Assembly: GCA_031761405.1 (NCBI GenBank)
Contig: JASEVX010000003.1
Span: 16,874,379-16,938,378, forward strand
Origin: Serripes groenlandicus
Taxonomy: Eukaryota > Mollusca > Bivalvia > Cardiida > Cardiidae
Length of the DNA: 64,000 nucleotides
Direction: 5' to 3'
How positions within the stretch are numbered: position 1 is the stretch's first letter; the number at the start of each line of letters is the position of its first letter. Of this stretch, positions 23,778 through 34,643 are shown piece after piece. The position numbers and the translations under genes are program-made. Below the pieces are notes generated by a model. It had not been told where the DNA came from and searched no databases. It saw only the letters and a list, made by a program, of their open reading frames with translations.

Positions 23778-24629
23778 ATTTTTCCAAGACTCTTTGAACA
23801 GTCGATTTTCAGATATTTTAACTTTCTTAGAGAGAGATCGCTTAGCCATTCTTAGAATTTCTAAAGTCTGACTGACATTTTTAAAAAAGCTACGGGTCTT
23901 ATATACAGCCTTGTCGGTACTTCAAACATACTGGGATATATTTTTAAACAATGTAAAGTTTGTAGCTATATCTAAAACTACCCCTGAAAGACAAAATGTT
24001 CACAGACAGCTACAAAAATGCGAGTGAATAAAACGGTTTGCACTGTAATTAAAGTATTAAAACTTTCCCGTTAAAGACATCTAATTAAATCTCGCATCAA
24101 CGTATAATTGATACATAACACGATGCCGATACACACAGGAACGTGTCATCGCTAACAAACTTACCGATTAACAGATAAACTGATCGACAAGGTGTGAAAA
24201 TCAACCATTATCGTATCGTAAAGCTATCGGACATCGATAAACAATGCTGGTACTCGCTACACGCGTTGACTGATAAAGCCATATAGCTGCATGCGGGAAC
24301 CAGTCAAAATGGCCGACTCGTTTCGATCGAAAGTTGATGTAAAATAGGTAAAATAGGTTGGCGCCAGCCATTTTCCCCGAATCTTATTTTCTGGCGCCAC
24401 TTTCTTATTTCTTGCGCCATTGGCGCCGTTTGCGAAGCCCAGCGTGAACCCTGTTTATTTCAATATATAGTCACGATAAAAAAACAACACTAGTTCGTAG
24501 CCGTCATACCGTCCAAAATTGAATTCAATTGGTACAACTATTGAGTGTGGGCCGTGTGAGTTCTAGACAACGAGATTTGCTGTACTCTTAGTCAAAAGTT
24601 TTGGAGCTTCTACATGTTGAGGAATGTTA

Positions 24630-24830
24630 TGAATGCCTTTTTATATACCTGCACATTTTCTGGTGTAAATACAAGCCGATTGCCATGGGCAAATCAAACA
24701 CGACGACGGATGAAAAGGTCAAATACAATACCACATATGGTAATGGTACGTCACTGAAATATGATTTGACCTCATTAAAATACGATATCACGCCATTCGA
24801 AATGCGGTAGTGGGATGTTTTCCACACGCC
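24630..24830 (+). repeat. Dispersed repeat R1, copy a
   Basis: TATATACCTGCACATTTTCT and CAAATCAAACACGACG align with 27107-27180 and 42620-42690. Diverged; no coding domain recognised. Confidence 0.45.
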
Positions 24831-25129
24831 ATTAATAAGTTTTAATTTATGTGTAAATTATATAATTTAAAGATTTGCTTGATAATGAAGAGAAAAGGAT
24901 CTTGTATCCATACATTATGGTATCTAGAATAAATTCATTTTTGCCAATCCTTTTACAGAATTCATATATTACCTGATCTATTTTTCACAATAATTTGCTT
25001 CTGACCTTACCTTGCTCATATTCGAAATATACATTGTTAACCCTATTCTTATCATGGAGACAACTAAACATAATATACACATTTTCTATATTTAATTTTG
25101 GGCACTCTTTCGCTATTCCCACACCATTG

Positions 25130-25690
25130 CATTCTTTTTTGTCCGGAGTGCTGGTCTTGATGAGCCCCGGGTCTGCTATATGGACAGTTTCGTCCTAAAT
25201 GCGTGTTCTCTCCGCACCCGGAACAAGGTCGAGCGTTTCTAATGGACCCGTTTGCCTGAAAGGAACAGAAACCTTTATGTTATGCTGGTTGATTCCGATA
25301 ACTAGTACCAGCCAGAGCTTGTTGTTGTTGGTTTCACCGCCTTCTTAGGTTTCTACTTTATTCTCTTTTTTCTTAAGGGCCCTCGATTCAGCCCTGTTAA
25401 TGACGGCTTCTTCGTCTTAATCACTAGCTGCGCGGTTAAGATCATATTGGCGTACTATTTCCAATCTGTCCTTCGATGTATCAGTAATTCTTAATATTTA
25501 ATGTGCTTCTTCAAGGTTTGTGTAGCTTCTGTCAAAAGCTCTCTTTAAACGTTTATCTTCAGAAATACAGTCACCTTTAACTCCGTCTTTAAGGAGTTAA
25601 TTTCTTGCCCTTTGTTCTCGAATTTGGGATACAAAAGCCAGTATATCGCTGCCTTTGCGCCTCCTATCAAATATACAATACTAGCATTAA
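25130..25690 (-). pseudogene. gag-like relic with CCHC zinc knuckle
   Basis: Read on the - strand with a few stops, the segment gives DILAFVSQIREQRARN, LKDGVKGDC, DKRLKRAFDRSYTNLEEA, RLEIVRQYDLN, EEAVINRAESRALKKKE and finally CSGCGENTHLGRNC. The last is a C-x2-C-x4-H-x4-C zinc knuckle. The charged helical part followed by a knuckle resembles the first protein of tyrosine-recombinase (DIRS/Ngaro-type) retrotransposons or a domesticated gag. At least three stop codons interrupt it, so it is dead. No recombinase or reverse transcriptase part was seen alongside. The coding-like signal is seen; the family is a guess. Confidence 0.42.
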
Positions 25691-27560
25691 CCACACTCTC
25701 TGCCTTCAGAGAAAACAAAGTGAAACTAACATAACTAGTACAGCATTGTATAACTCATTTTATACATCATAGTGTTCATTATTAAACCGTACGACAATTA
25801 CATTGTATTATAATCTAATTGACACTTACGTGTTTACGACAAAAAACCCATCCTACCTACTTTATACTAAGTCCAAGGCCTAAGAAAGTCTTGAACCTAG
25901 CGCATGTCCCAATTACTCAAAATTACATATACAATTGGAGAAACCATTGTAAACAATAATTTCATTTTCAAAATGTTAAGCTTATTTTTTTTCTCTACAG
26001 ACTTACAGACTAACATTTCATTCCAATCAATATTATCATCCAGACATAGAAACATTTATGCAACCTATTACCATTTATCCCACAATTGCCTTATTTCATT
26101 TGAACTAATTAAATAAATATCCCTTACACATATTTTTTCAGAAACTAAGGCCGTACTGCAAAATTCTCAGTACAAAATAATTACTAGATTTGGTACTTAA
26201 ACTTCCAAGCACGCTATTTTCGAAAATCAGAGTTTATTAAAATATATTTCTTATTGTCCAAGACGTTCTTTGGATCGATCGACATACGCCCAAACATAAC
26301 CAAAGCTAGGCTACCAGGCCTTGTTGGTGTCCATATGATGTTGTTTTCTATTTCACTTACCCAGGCGTCAAATTGCAATGAGTGTACAAAATCCAATTTT
26401 CCTTCAATATTTTCAGAATCCATATATTGCAATGGATTGTTATATTGTCTGAATTAGGAAAGGGCTTAAAACTGTTAAATGTTACTTATCAATCCGATCG
26501 AATAGTGTTAACATCGCACACATACTGTTGAAAAGGAATATAAGATTTTTTATAAACAATGATACAAAATTTGAATGGAGGAAGATGACTATCGTCATGA
26601 AGTCTTCGTTTCTTTTATCTGATTTAATCTATCATAGATTTTATATTGATAAACATCACACGTCCTACAACAATCGAGATTCTGAATAGATCAATCGCTT
26701 TTAGGATTTAAAAAAACATACGTGTGAATATATTATTTGGCATAAACGTTCTTTAGAGAACTTCATGGTGTGTGTCTGATCAGATGACGAATAGAACATA
26801 TCCAAATCAGATTAGCCTAATAGTTTTTTTCGTTGGAGGTCGACTTGCGTGTGATGTGGCCAAACATTTATATCTATTCTTAAGAATGGTGACATTGATT
26901 GAATTCAATAAAACACGGATATAGAATGTCGAATTTGAAGATCAACGCTAGATATAGAACTTTTTGCTAGATACCTACAAAAGAGTGTGTGTTATGATAT
27001 ACATAAAGAACGAAATAGATCATATTCCCAGGTGCCTTTAGAAAAACACGATATTAAATGTTTAAGATCTAAAACAAAAATTATAGTATCATTCTTTATT
27101 ATATACCTGTACATTTTCCGGCGCAAATGCGTGCATATTGTCATGCGCAGTTCAGACACGACACATTATAATTCCGTATTCTACACGTGTATAAAACGAA
27201 ATCGTGACGCAAGCCAGTGCGCGGACTACTTTCAGCGAGGTTCGCATTTTAAATATGCGCTACGTAGTAAAATATGCAGACAGCCAGTACTATTTAGGAA
27301 AAATCGTTTCTATTTTATGTATCGAAACCCAGCGTCAAATTTAATCAAAACATGCAAATAAAGATTGTGTCAGTCATTTCCCACCACAAAACAATGACAA
27401 TTTAATTTGATAAAGAAATCGGGCGGAACTTACGTTTTAGAATACATTAGATTGGTTCATTTCACGATTAAAAAAATAGTATTTCAATAATAATTAAATT
27501 GAATCTGTATATTTGTTACTTTTTGTACTCTTATTATATTGTAGGTATATAACAAAGGGA
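25691..27560. repeat. Intergenic stretch; dispersed repeat R1 copy b at 27100-27420
   Basis: From 25691 to 27090 I see nothing recognisable. From about 27100 the sequence CCTGTACATTTTCCGGCGCAAATG through GACTACTTTCAGCGAGG matches R1 copies at 24630 and 42600. The 124-codon open frame over 26987-27361 lies on the repeat and has no domain. Confidence 0.45.
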
Positions 27561-27564
27561 GAAT

Positions 27565-27720
27565 TACGTTACGAGAAATAAATTGGTCCTATTGCACGGC
27601 TCGTAGCGTGGAAAAGGCAATATCTTACTCGACCTTCGGTCTCGTAATTTATCGATTCTTTCACGCTACTTTTCGTACAATACGAACCAATTTATTGCTC
27701 CTGCAACATAATATTACGTA
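27565..27720. mobile_element. Foldback/MITE with ~50-bp inverted arms
   Basis: The left arm runs from TACGTTACGAG through AATAAATTGGT and ATTGCACG to GTAGCGTGG. The right arm inverts the same series, ending CAATTTATTGC...TATTACGTA. The loop carries its own small hairpin CGACCTTCGGTCTCG. Non-coding. It lies just beyond the tentative exon 4 of the receptor-like gene. Confidence 0.7.
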
Positions 27721-27787
27721 TTTAATAACGTCGAAATAACAAAAACATGAGTGAAACTCTTTTTCTGATCAAACGCCAATTTTCTTT

Positions 27788-28108
27788 TTAATTCTTGCAA
27801 CACATTTTGTTTGGCACAATTCTTCTCAAAAAAAAATACGATTTCAGTGTTGTCAACAGTTTAATACAAAGGAAGATCATAACCACGAAGCGCCAATGCA
27901 TTGCCATGGTAACAGAACCGGCTTTAATGTAGCCAGAATCCTCCAAGCATACTGGGGCTCTCTGTGAGCCGAATTCATCTTGAAACAGTGAATATTCCTC
28001 CGGATACAGGTGTATGCTGATACTTTTTAAATATAATATCGTATACTGGAGTTCATATTCAATATTTCTGAGTTCGATCTGATTACAGAAAAAGAGCTTG
28101 TTAATTAG
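27788..28108 (-). other. Tentative exon 4 of receptor-like gene
   Basis: A - strand frame gives FFCNQIELRNIEYELQ, LYLKSISIHLYPEEYS and APVCLEDS, a pattern I associate with the ectodomains of the same molluscan receptor class as exons 1-3 (a Cys before an ELxxxEY block and a later VC pair). However, the phase left by exon 3 (one base) does not match the obvious acceptor TGTAATCAG at 28096-28104. Either exon 3 or this exon is damaged, or the join is different. Confidence 0.35.
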
Positions 28109-28333
28109 AAGGTTGTAGGATGCCATGTAGTTATATTTCTTTTAAAGTGTTTTCCAAGATACTTTCTTCAATAGGGACGAACTGCGAATTGGACGGCCGG
28201 TCAATGCAGTCCATTCAGGTGTAAACACATGTCTACGATTAGGTTTGTACCCTAAAATATGTGTCCCCATGTTTATCCAGTTTTTGTTTGAAATGGGTTA
28301 TTATATTGTTGAAAGGTACCAGCTATGTTTTAC

Positions 28334-28682
28334 TTAACAATTTTCGGAGGCCCTTTTTGAGATTACTGAGTTCAAACCGTTCAGCTTTACAGTGTAGCTG
28401 TATAATAAACTCAGCTGTGTTTGTCTCAAGACGCAAACCAATGCTTTCAATTACCCAGCATCCTTTCCATGGGCTCAAACGCTGAAACAAAGAATGGATC
28501 TCGGCCTCAGTCAAGTTGTTAATGAAGGTTGCGTCAGTGGTGTTGGTCGTCGATAGGTTCAGACGGACATTAATACTTTCAATTAAAAGTACTGCTGATG
28601 GATAACCGCACTGGCTGTCAGCCAAACGGATTTGAAACATTGGACACTGAAGTGGTACGCACTCGACGTCATTCTGAAATCA
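28334..28682 (-). CDS. Exon 3 of receptor-like gene
   Basis: The acceptor TTTGATTTCAG precedes NDVECVPLQCPMFQIRL, and the frame stays open through SLFQRLSPWKGCWVIES to a possible donor GTAAAA after codon 116 (+1 nt). Phase 0 at its start fits exon 2 exactly. Paired cysteines (VPLQC, SQCGYP, KGCW, QLHC) suit an extracellular domain. Confidence 0.55.
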
Positions 28683-30129
28683 AATGTAAATGTAAATGTC
28701 TATATATACGAATGAATGCACAACTCTTTGACCCACACTATCTTTATTCTTGCTTTCTTGCATCATATGTTATAGGGCGTGGCACGACTTTATGCCCAAT
28801 ATAAGTTAGTGCGAGTTCGATCATCAACCATAATGTAGTACCGGAAGCGGCATTGCGCATGTACCTGATCGAACAGAGTCTTGGCGGCGACTGAGAGGGT
28901 TATTGTCGTGTTTTGCGTAGGTATTCAATATTGATATTTCCATATGATTTGTGAACCAGCAGGAAGAAACTGAAAGCATGCAGTTTAAAAGCAGACAGTT
29001 CAGGTGTAAAGAGATGAATTAAATGGCGGAGATTTACAAACTTAAACATTTTCACGTTTATTCTGACACGGCCATCTTGTTTGCAGAGAAACTTAAGAAA
29101 AATCGTATGTCTAGTAATTGTTGCTAGAATGATCCATATCCACTAACCATAGTGATTTCCATCAAAGTCTGGTAAATATATATTATCTATAGTTTGTATT
29201 CGAACTCGCCCTAACATGTACGTACCACAGGTACACAGCGAGTCATTCCCCACCTCATCCCTAACTAACGTACTCGTATAATATACATAATATAATATTA
29301 TTATACCGCACGTGGCTTTGTTGTGATCAGTTCTCATATATACTCCGTGTGGGAAATTACTAACTGTATCATCCTGACAGTACGTTTTTGATTGGTTGAC
29401 ATGCTTCTGTTACATAGCGTGCGACTAAAAATAGACAAGTTTGGTTTCCAAAGTCTTTGGTGGAAAGCGCTTATAATAATGTGTTGTAAATCTGTTTCTC
29501 CCGGTGTTTGCAACTTTTCCAAACGACATTTGCAAAAGACAAGATGCCCAGAGGCAACATGTTGATCCTGCTCAAAAGGTTTTGCCAAAGATATGGTGCT
29601 CTCCCAATGCAAATGTAACACAGACTGACAAAGAGTCAAAGAATCAGGGCATTCTGCGATACCGAAGTGGTTGTAAAATTCCAAAAGTACAAACCCAACG
29701 TTTCATTTTATTTTTGAAAAACTATATTATTCTGAAGTTGAACATGTAAATGAAATGTTCATGCATATTTAACATGATAATTACTTTACACAAAGACACG
29801 TGTATTGAAAAACGTATGTACTCCTCATTAAATAATAAATCCTTAAACTGAATATTTTTTGATTAATGAAATATTCTGCGATTTGGTACTTCAATCCCAG
29901 ATTTTGAATGTGGACATTAATTATGTAGGGAAGTGGTGTTAGTAGTGAACACAAACAAAGGAAACCATAAGAAAGTGAAGTTTACCAAAAGAATAATTGT
30001 AGCTGACACAGCATCCAACTTTATAACAGAAATGACACAAATTGTCTGCTGTATATGTGTCAAAATGCGTATACAAATAGGAAAGGGTTAGAACAGAACA
30101 CCCTCCTTTTTTGTAATTGATTTTGATAA

Positions 30130-30640
30130 CTTCTGCCATCATCACCTAATCATGGTGAACATGTGTGCCCAGTAACTTGGGAAACCTATGATTAATGGTT
30201 TCTCATTTTAATCTTTGACCTCTAAGTGTGACCCTAGCCTTTCAGGTACAGGCCCTGGGTCTTGCGACACTTCACCTCATCATTGTGAAAATGATTGTGT
30301 TCGAAGTAACTTTGGAATCCTGTGATGCATTGTTGTGATCAGGACCGGACAAGGTACAGTCCTATGAAACAGTCCTTTTTTTGTATCTTTGATTACTAAG
30401 ATTGTCCTTGACATTTCAGGTACATACATGGGTATTGTGCGCGACACCTTGCCTCATCATGATAAATGTGTATGCCAAGTTTCTTTGAAATCCTATGATG
30501 CATGGTTAAGATGCGGGCCGGATAAGGTTCGGACAGACAGCCTCGAGGACGTACTGACGCACGCACGCATGTACATACACCGAACCGCCATGGCGACAGC
30601 TATGTTGAGCTAACCGCAACCGGGCTTGTCGAACATGACT
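30130..30640 (+). repeat. ~174-bp tandem repeat, three degenerate units
   Basis: Recurring words are TTTCAGGTACA (30240 and 30414), GCGACACTTCACCTCATCAT / GCGACACCTTGCCTCATCAT, and CCTGTGATGCATTGTTG / CCTATGATGCATGGTT. It ends in GACGCACGCACGCATG. A pattern I recall as very common in bivalve genomes. The 74-codon frame at 30389 belongs to it. Confidence 0.65.
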
Positions 30641-30733
30641 TCAAATGTAAACACACTTTATAGTTGTGTTATGTTGAAATGACTACATGTAATATGGTTC
30701 GGTATAATAAAATAAATATGTCATGGCTTCCAG

Positions 30734-30833
30734 TGTGACAGTACATATTGTCAAAATTCTGGTAAATACTATTAACTTCGGCTTCGTCTCGGGTAATAGT
30801 ATTACGCTGATGTTGACAATATATACTGTCACA
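30734..30833. mobile_element. 100-bp foldback (MITE-like)
   Basis: Arms TGTGACAGTACATATTGTCAA and its inverse TTGACAATATATACTGTCACA (shown in full in the sequence), then AATACTATTA/TAATAGTATT inside, around a loop CTTCGGCTTCGTCTCGG. Confidence 0.7.
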
Positions 30834-30954
30834 TTGTTATTATGTATATATTGGATTTTTTTTTAATTTATTATAGGTGTATATAGTGAAAACATAAACA
30901 ATGTTATTTATTCATTAAGGGTCCATTTCATTTGACTATTATTTGTTAGGGATT

Positions 30955-31640
30955 AACACCGCACGACGGAAACCTGTGTTACGTACGGCATAATTCACGA
31001 CTTAAAAGAACACTAACGCGAACAAATGTAAAGCGTACACAATTTGCGAAGTGCGAAATGTGCGACTTTAAAACAACATTTACGTCCGCCGTAGTGCTCT
31101 ACTTAAAACAAAATTCAAATGTACGTCGTAATGTACTGCTTTAAACAACAATGCACTCGGCGTAATACACGACTTTAAACAAAATCTCCGTACGATTGAT
31201 ACACGATTTTAAACAACATTTTTGTACTATATGATGCAATACATCTAAGAACATTTCGGTAGGGCGTACTGTATTGTTCTAAACAAAGTAGGCATACTGT
31301 GTGATGCAATACAACATGTATGTACGGCGTAATACATGCCGTAACTTCATTGGCGTATGGTGTAAAGCACGGCTGTAAATCACCTTTATAAACGGAGTAA
31401 TGCACGACCTTACTCAACGTTTATGTTCGGTGTATATTGTACGTTTTAAAAAAAAAACATTGGCTTAGGTTGTGATAACTCTTTACAACATTTAAATACG
31501 ACTTAATGCACGACTGTAAAATCCATTTATATACGGAGTAATGCATGGTTTTAAATAATGGTTACATACGGCACGACGTTATGCAACATTTGCGAACGAC
31601 ATAAATAATGCTCGAACCATCATTGTTTGACTGTATATAT
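30955..31640. repeat. Degenerate ~40-45-bp tandem array
   Basis: Repeated theme TACGGCGTAATGCACGAC followed by TTTAAACAACATTT, drifting over about fifteen units (ACGTACGGCATAATTCACGAC, CTCGGCGTAATACACGAC, TATACGGAGTAATGCATGG and so on). CpG words are high for the region. No gene. Confidence 0.7.
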
Positions 31641-31705
31641 AAATAAAATGGTAACGAAACAAGTAGCATGGAGTTAGCAGGATAATGGATAAGAAAGGAT
31701 CATAC

Positions 31706-32550
31706 CACATAATTCTCCGGTCTGTAACAATTTAGGTCCGTTGGTTTGTCTCTCAAATCGGCACCTTGGGTATTGACGGAATCTATAAAATCTAAACCCA
31801 GCAAAACCACCAAGAAAAAATTGAATCTGAAGTGTCGCTCATCCACACCGTTGTATCCACAATACACATAGTCATACAACTCTGATGATAGTACTAATCT
31901 GTTACAAAGTGCACAGTACACGTTCTTGTACGCAAATATAGGATTTACCCAGTACAAGGCGCGGGGCCCATGTTCTCATGCGGCAACAATTCCCTTTCTG
32001 TCCGTCTGAATATAGGACGGAATCGTGAAGGTGTTGATCCATTTAATAGGACATGAAACACCAAATTCTCGAAAACACATAAAATCGCGGTGTATTATCT
32101 CAGGACGGGGTGGCTCAAACACGATGAAGACAGCACTGAAATTAAATGTACTAAAAATGTTAGTCATAATCTGGCCGCCTTGGTGATTCCCACTGTTAAT
32201 TGCCATAAGCTTCCAATATTCAATGTCATTTGCACCGTGGCAAATTGCAGTCCTTTCATTTTTAAAGTTAAGATTAAAAGATTTTGAATATATAGGATAG
32301 AAATCTCCCCAAGGAGATACATTTTCATCCATGTTACGTATATTTTCAGTTTTGATGTGGTCGGCAGTTTTACAGCCATCTATCGGAGGAGCCACAACAA
32401 AGCGGTATGCTGGCATTTTGCTTAGAATGTCAATGCCATAGTCACCTACAATTGGCATTAAACAGTCAAACATTTCATGCTGGCCGTCAGTGACAAGGTC
32501 GTCATAGCAACAATTCCGGTAGTCAATGCAAGAGGGCTCACATGAGCAAT
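31706..32550 (-). CDS. Exon 2 of receptor-like gene (one in-frame TGA)
   Basis: The acceptor TTTTTCTTTTCAG lies just before the somatomedin-B-like CSCEPSCIDYRNCCYDD. The frame runs 282 codons to the donor GTATGA after CYRPENYV. The single stop, TGA at 31976-31978, falls between IQTDRKGIVAA and EHGPRALYWV; both sides are plainly one domain, since YKNVYCALCN follows. CGA to TGA is the simplest explanation. No SECIS-like element was looked for in depth. Confidence 0.7.
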
Positions 32551-33947
32551 CTGAAAAGAAAAACATTCTAGATTCACAAATCGGAAAATTCGTTTCGCCG
32601 CTTTTAAGCTTTAGAGTGCGTGTGAAGCTAAACACGTATCCCTTTTAAATTAAGTTTGACAGAGAATTCTCTGATGAGAAAAGTGTGGGCTACATTAAAA
32701 GAAACAAGAGCTGTCAGAGGACAGCGTGCTCGAACTTTTTCTGCTTGCCAATAACACAAAATCTTTTTGGGTGGTACAGAAAACATAATCAATTACTTTA
32801 TCATACTATTTATAATAAAAGTACTTTATAAGTCGTTAAATGGTCATACTTCTTACAAAAACATTCACTGAATTATGCACTCTTGGCTGTTGGTGGAGGT
32901 AATGATGGTAAAAAGATATTGTAAGTGTTTAAGCTATATCTCTTATTGTTTAGGAAAAATATGAATTTAGTATGAATAACTTAACCAAAATTCTAAATCG
33001 CGAAAAGTGCCATAATTCTTAAAAAACAAACCTTGACAGAGTTATGCACTCTTGTCTGTTGATGGAAGTTATGATGGTAAATAAGTGTTATAATAGTATA
33101 AGCTATATCTCTAACGATTTTGAAAAAAAGTGGAGTGGTACGAAAAACTTAACTAAAATTCTAAGTAAAGAAAAGTACAATAATTCTTACAAAAACATTG
33201 ACAGAGTTTTGTACTCTTGTCTGTTGATGAAGGTAATGATGGCAAACAAGTGTTGAAAGTTTCAAAGCAATATCGATAATGGTTTTAAAAAACAAGTGAA
33301 TTGGTACAAACAACTTAACCAAACTTCTAGGTCAAAAAAGGGCCATAATTATTACAAAACCATTGACAGAGTTCTGTACTCTTGCCTGTTGATGGACGTA
33401 CTAATGGTGAACAAGTGTTGTAAGTTTCAAAGCAAAATCTGTAATGGTTTTGGAAAAAAGTGCATTGGTATCAAAGACTTAACCAAGGTTTGACAACAAC
33501 GTCGACGCCAACACCAACACCGACTCGGAGGCGAGTAGTATACCTAGCCTTTTCTTCAATAAGTCGATCTTAAAACACTCCACTTATAGTAGTTTCAGTT
33601 AGATAAGGTGCGGTGTGTTAGATACATAATATTTTTAATTTATTTTACCCTTTAAACCCATATTGTTGTACGATAACACCATATATAGTATGGTGGGGTA
33701 ATGAGAAAGTTACTGTTTGTAAAAGATACGCTGGGTCACGTTTCATTAAAAATGACCTTCAGGGTTTAACGATCAGGAAAGACTAAGCTCAGTTTATGTA
33801 TCAGTACAGTCAGACCAGGATATCCCCCTTCTCCCTATCTAGTATACAAACATCCTAAAAGCCTGTAATGAGAATAGGGGACTATAGTTTTAAGTACGGG
33901 ACACAGCTCATATCCCCTTATGTCGGCCACTGATCAAATATACTTAC
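32551..33947 (-). other. Intron 1 of receptor-like gene
   Basis: From GTAAGTAT to TTTTCAG on the - strand. Mostly filled by the repeat at 32699-33565. Confidence 0.6.
32699..33565 (+). repeat. Repeat element with ~155-bp tandem core
   Basis: Starts ACAAGAGCTGTCAGAGGACAGC (a small hairpin) and ends near CAACACCGACTCGGAGGCGAG. Between 32860 and 33490 lie four drifting units, each with CTCTTGTCTGTTGATGG, ATGATGGTAAACAAGTGTT and a GGGCCATAATTCTTAC-type phrase. The same core occurs inverted at 18480-18900. Short open frames here belong to the units. Confidence 0.7.
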
Positions 33948-34030
33948 TCAAACAACAGTGGTTGATCTCATATGTTGGCACTGTGCCATCGTAATCACGG
34001 GTCCTTCCATTAATACCGGGACATAAACTT
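33948..34030 (-). CDS. Exon 1 of receptor-like gene, 3' fragment beyond the LINE
   Basis: Continues the exon after the LINE: with the 13-bp target counted once, the frame passes from LPEIE straight into SLCPGINGRTRDYDG and YEINHCCL, then donor GTAAGTAT. The phase then fits exon 2. No stop in this 83-nt piece. Confidence 0.7.
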
Positions 34031-34643
34031 TCTATCTCAGGGACCCCCCCAGCGATAGAAATAGCCCAGCTGTCGCACTACAGAGTGGTAGAAATCCACC
34101 ACTGTGCCTGCTCGTTTGCCGTGAGCTGCAACCCGTGTCGCCTGATGATGGGATCCTGGTAGTTGAGTATGCTCGGAGTATGGCAATTTTAAACTCCGAT
34201 ACTACAATACACTGCTTTGGCCTTGGGTTGGGTTAAACGGGAGGTCAGGAAGGCCCGCCCTGATCAATCGGCTGGTCATGTTTAGCCCTGATACCCTTTA
34301 TTTAGTTACATTTTCTTTTTCGTTATATTAACTTTTTACGAAATATGTTATTTCATAAATATTTGTACCCATTTACATTTGAGACAAGGTGTATTAGAAG
34401 GCAGTGGCTTCAGGGTCAATCGGTTAAAATAGATGTTTGATTGACGATCGTTCACTTTCTTATGGTAGTCCATGCTTGGTCGGATACCACATACAATATC
34501 AGTTGCTCAATTTAGTCTGTTCTAGACGAGTATGCCGGTGGTGTAACTTTGGCGTAGACCGAGATGGATATCCCCGGAATACGTCCCCTTGTTTGGCTCC
34601 GTGGCGGGTGAAGGACACCACCGATGAAATAATCAAAACTGAC

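Larger units (their letters stand above)
22661..25129. other. Intergenic stretch with SINE remnants
   Basis: No gene recognised. Contains a piece at about 22695-22765 (GTTTTATGGCGCATCGACAG, a tail type I recall from mollusc repeats), a SINE 3' half at 23610-23777, a cluster of GGCGCC words at 24359-24431, and one copy of a dispersed repeat at 24630-24830. Confidence 0.4.
28683..31705 (-). other. Intron 2 of receptor-like gene
   Basis: Bounded by GTATGA and TTTCAG. It holds several repeats: tandem units at 30130-30640, a 100-bp foldback at 30734-30833 and a degenerate array at 30955-31640. No coding content recognised between 28690 and 30130. Confidence 0.5.

Noticed and set aside
26214..26432. 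Further exon of the receptor-like gene on the - strand
   Set aside because: 72-residue frame has no cysteines, no transmembrane segment and no convincing splice sites.
32699..33565. CRISPR-like array
   Set aside because: Units are ~155 bp, adjacent and drifting; there are no short exact repeats with unique spacers, and the genome is eukaryotic.
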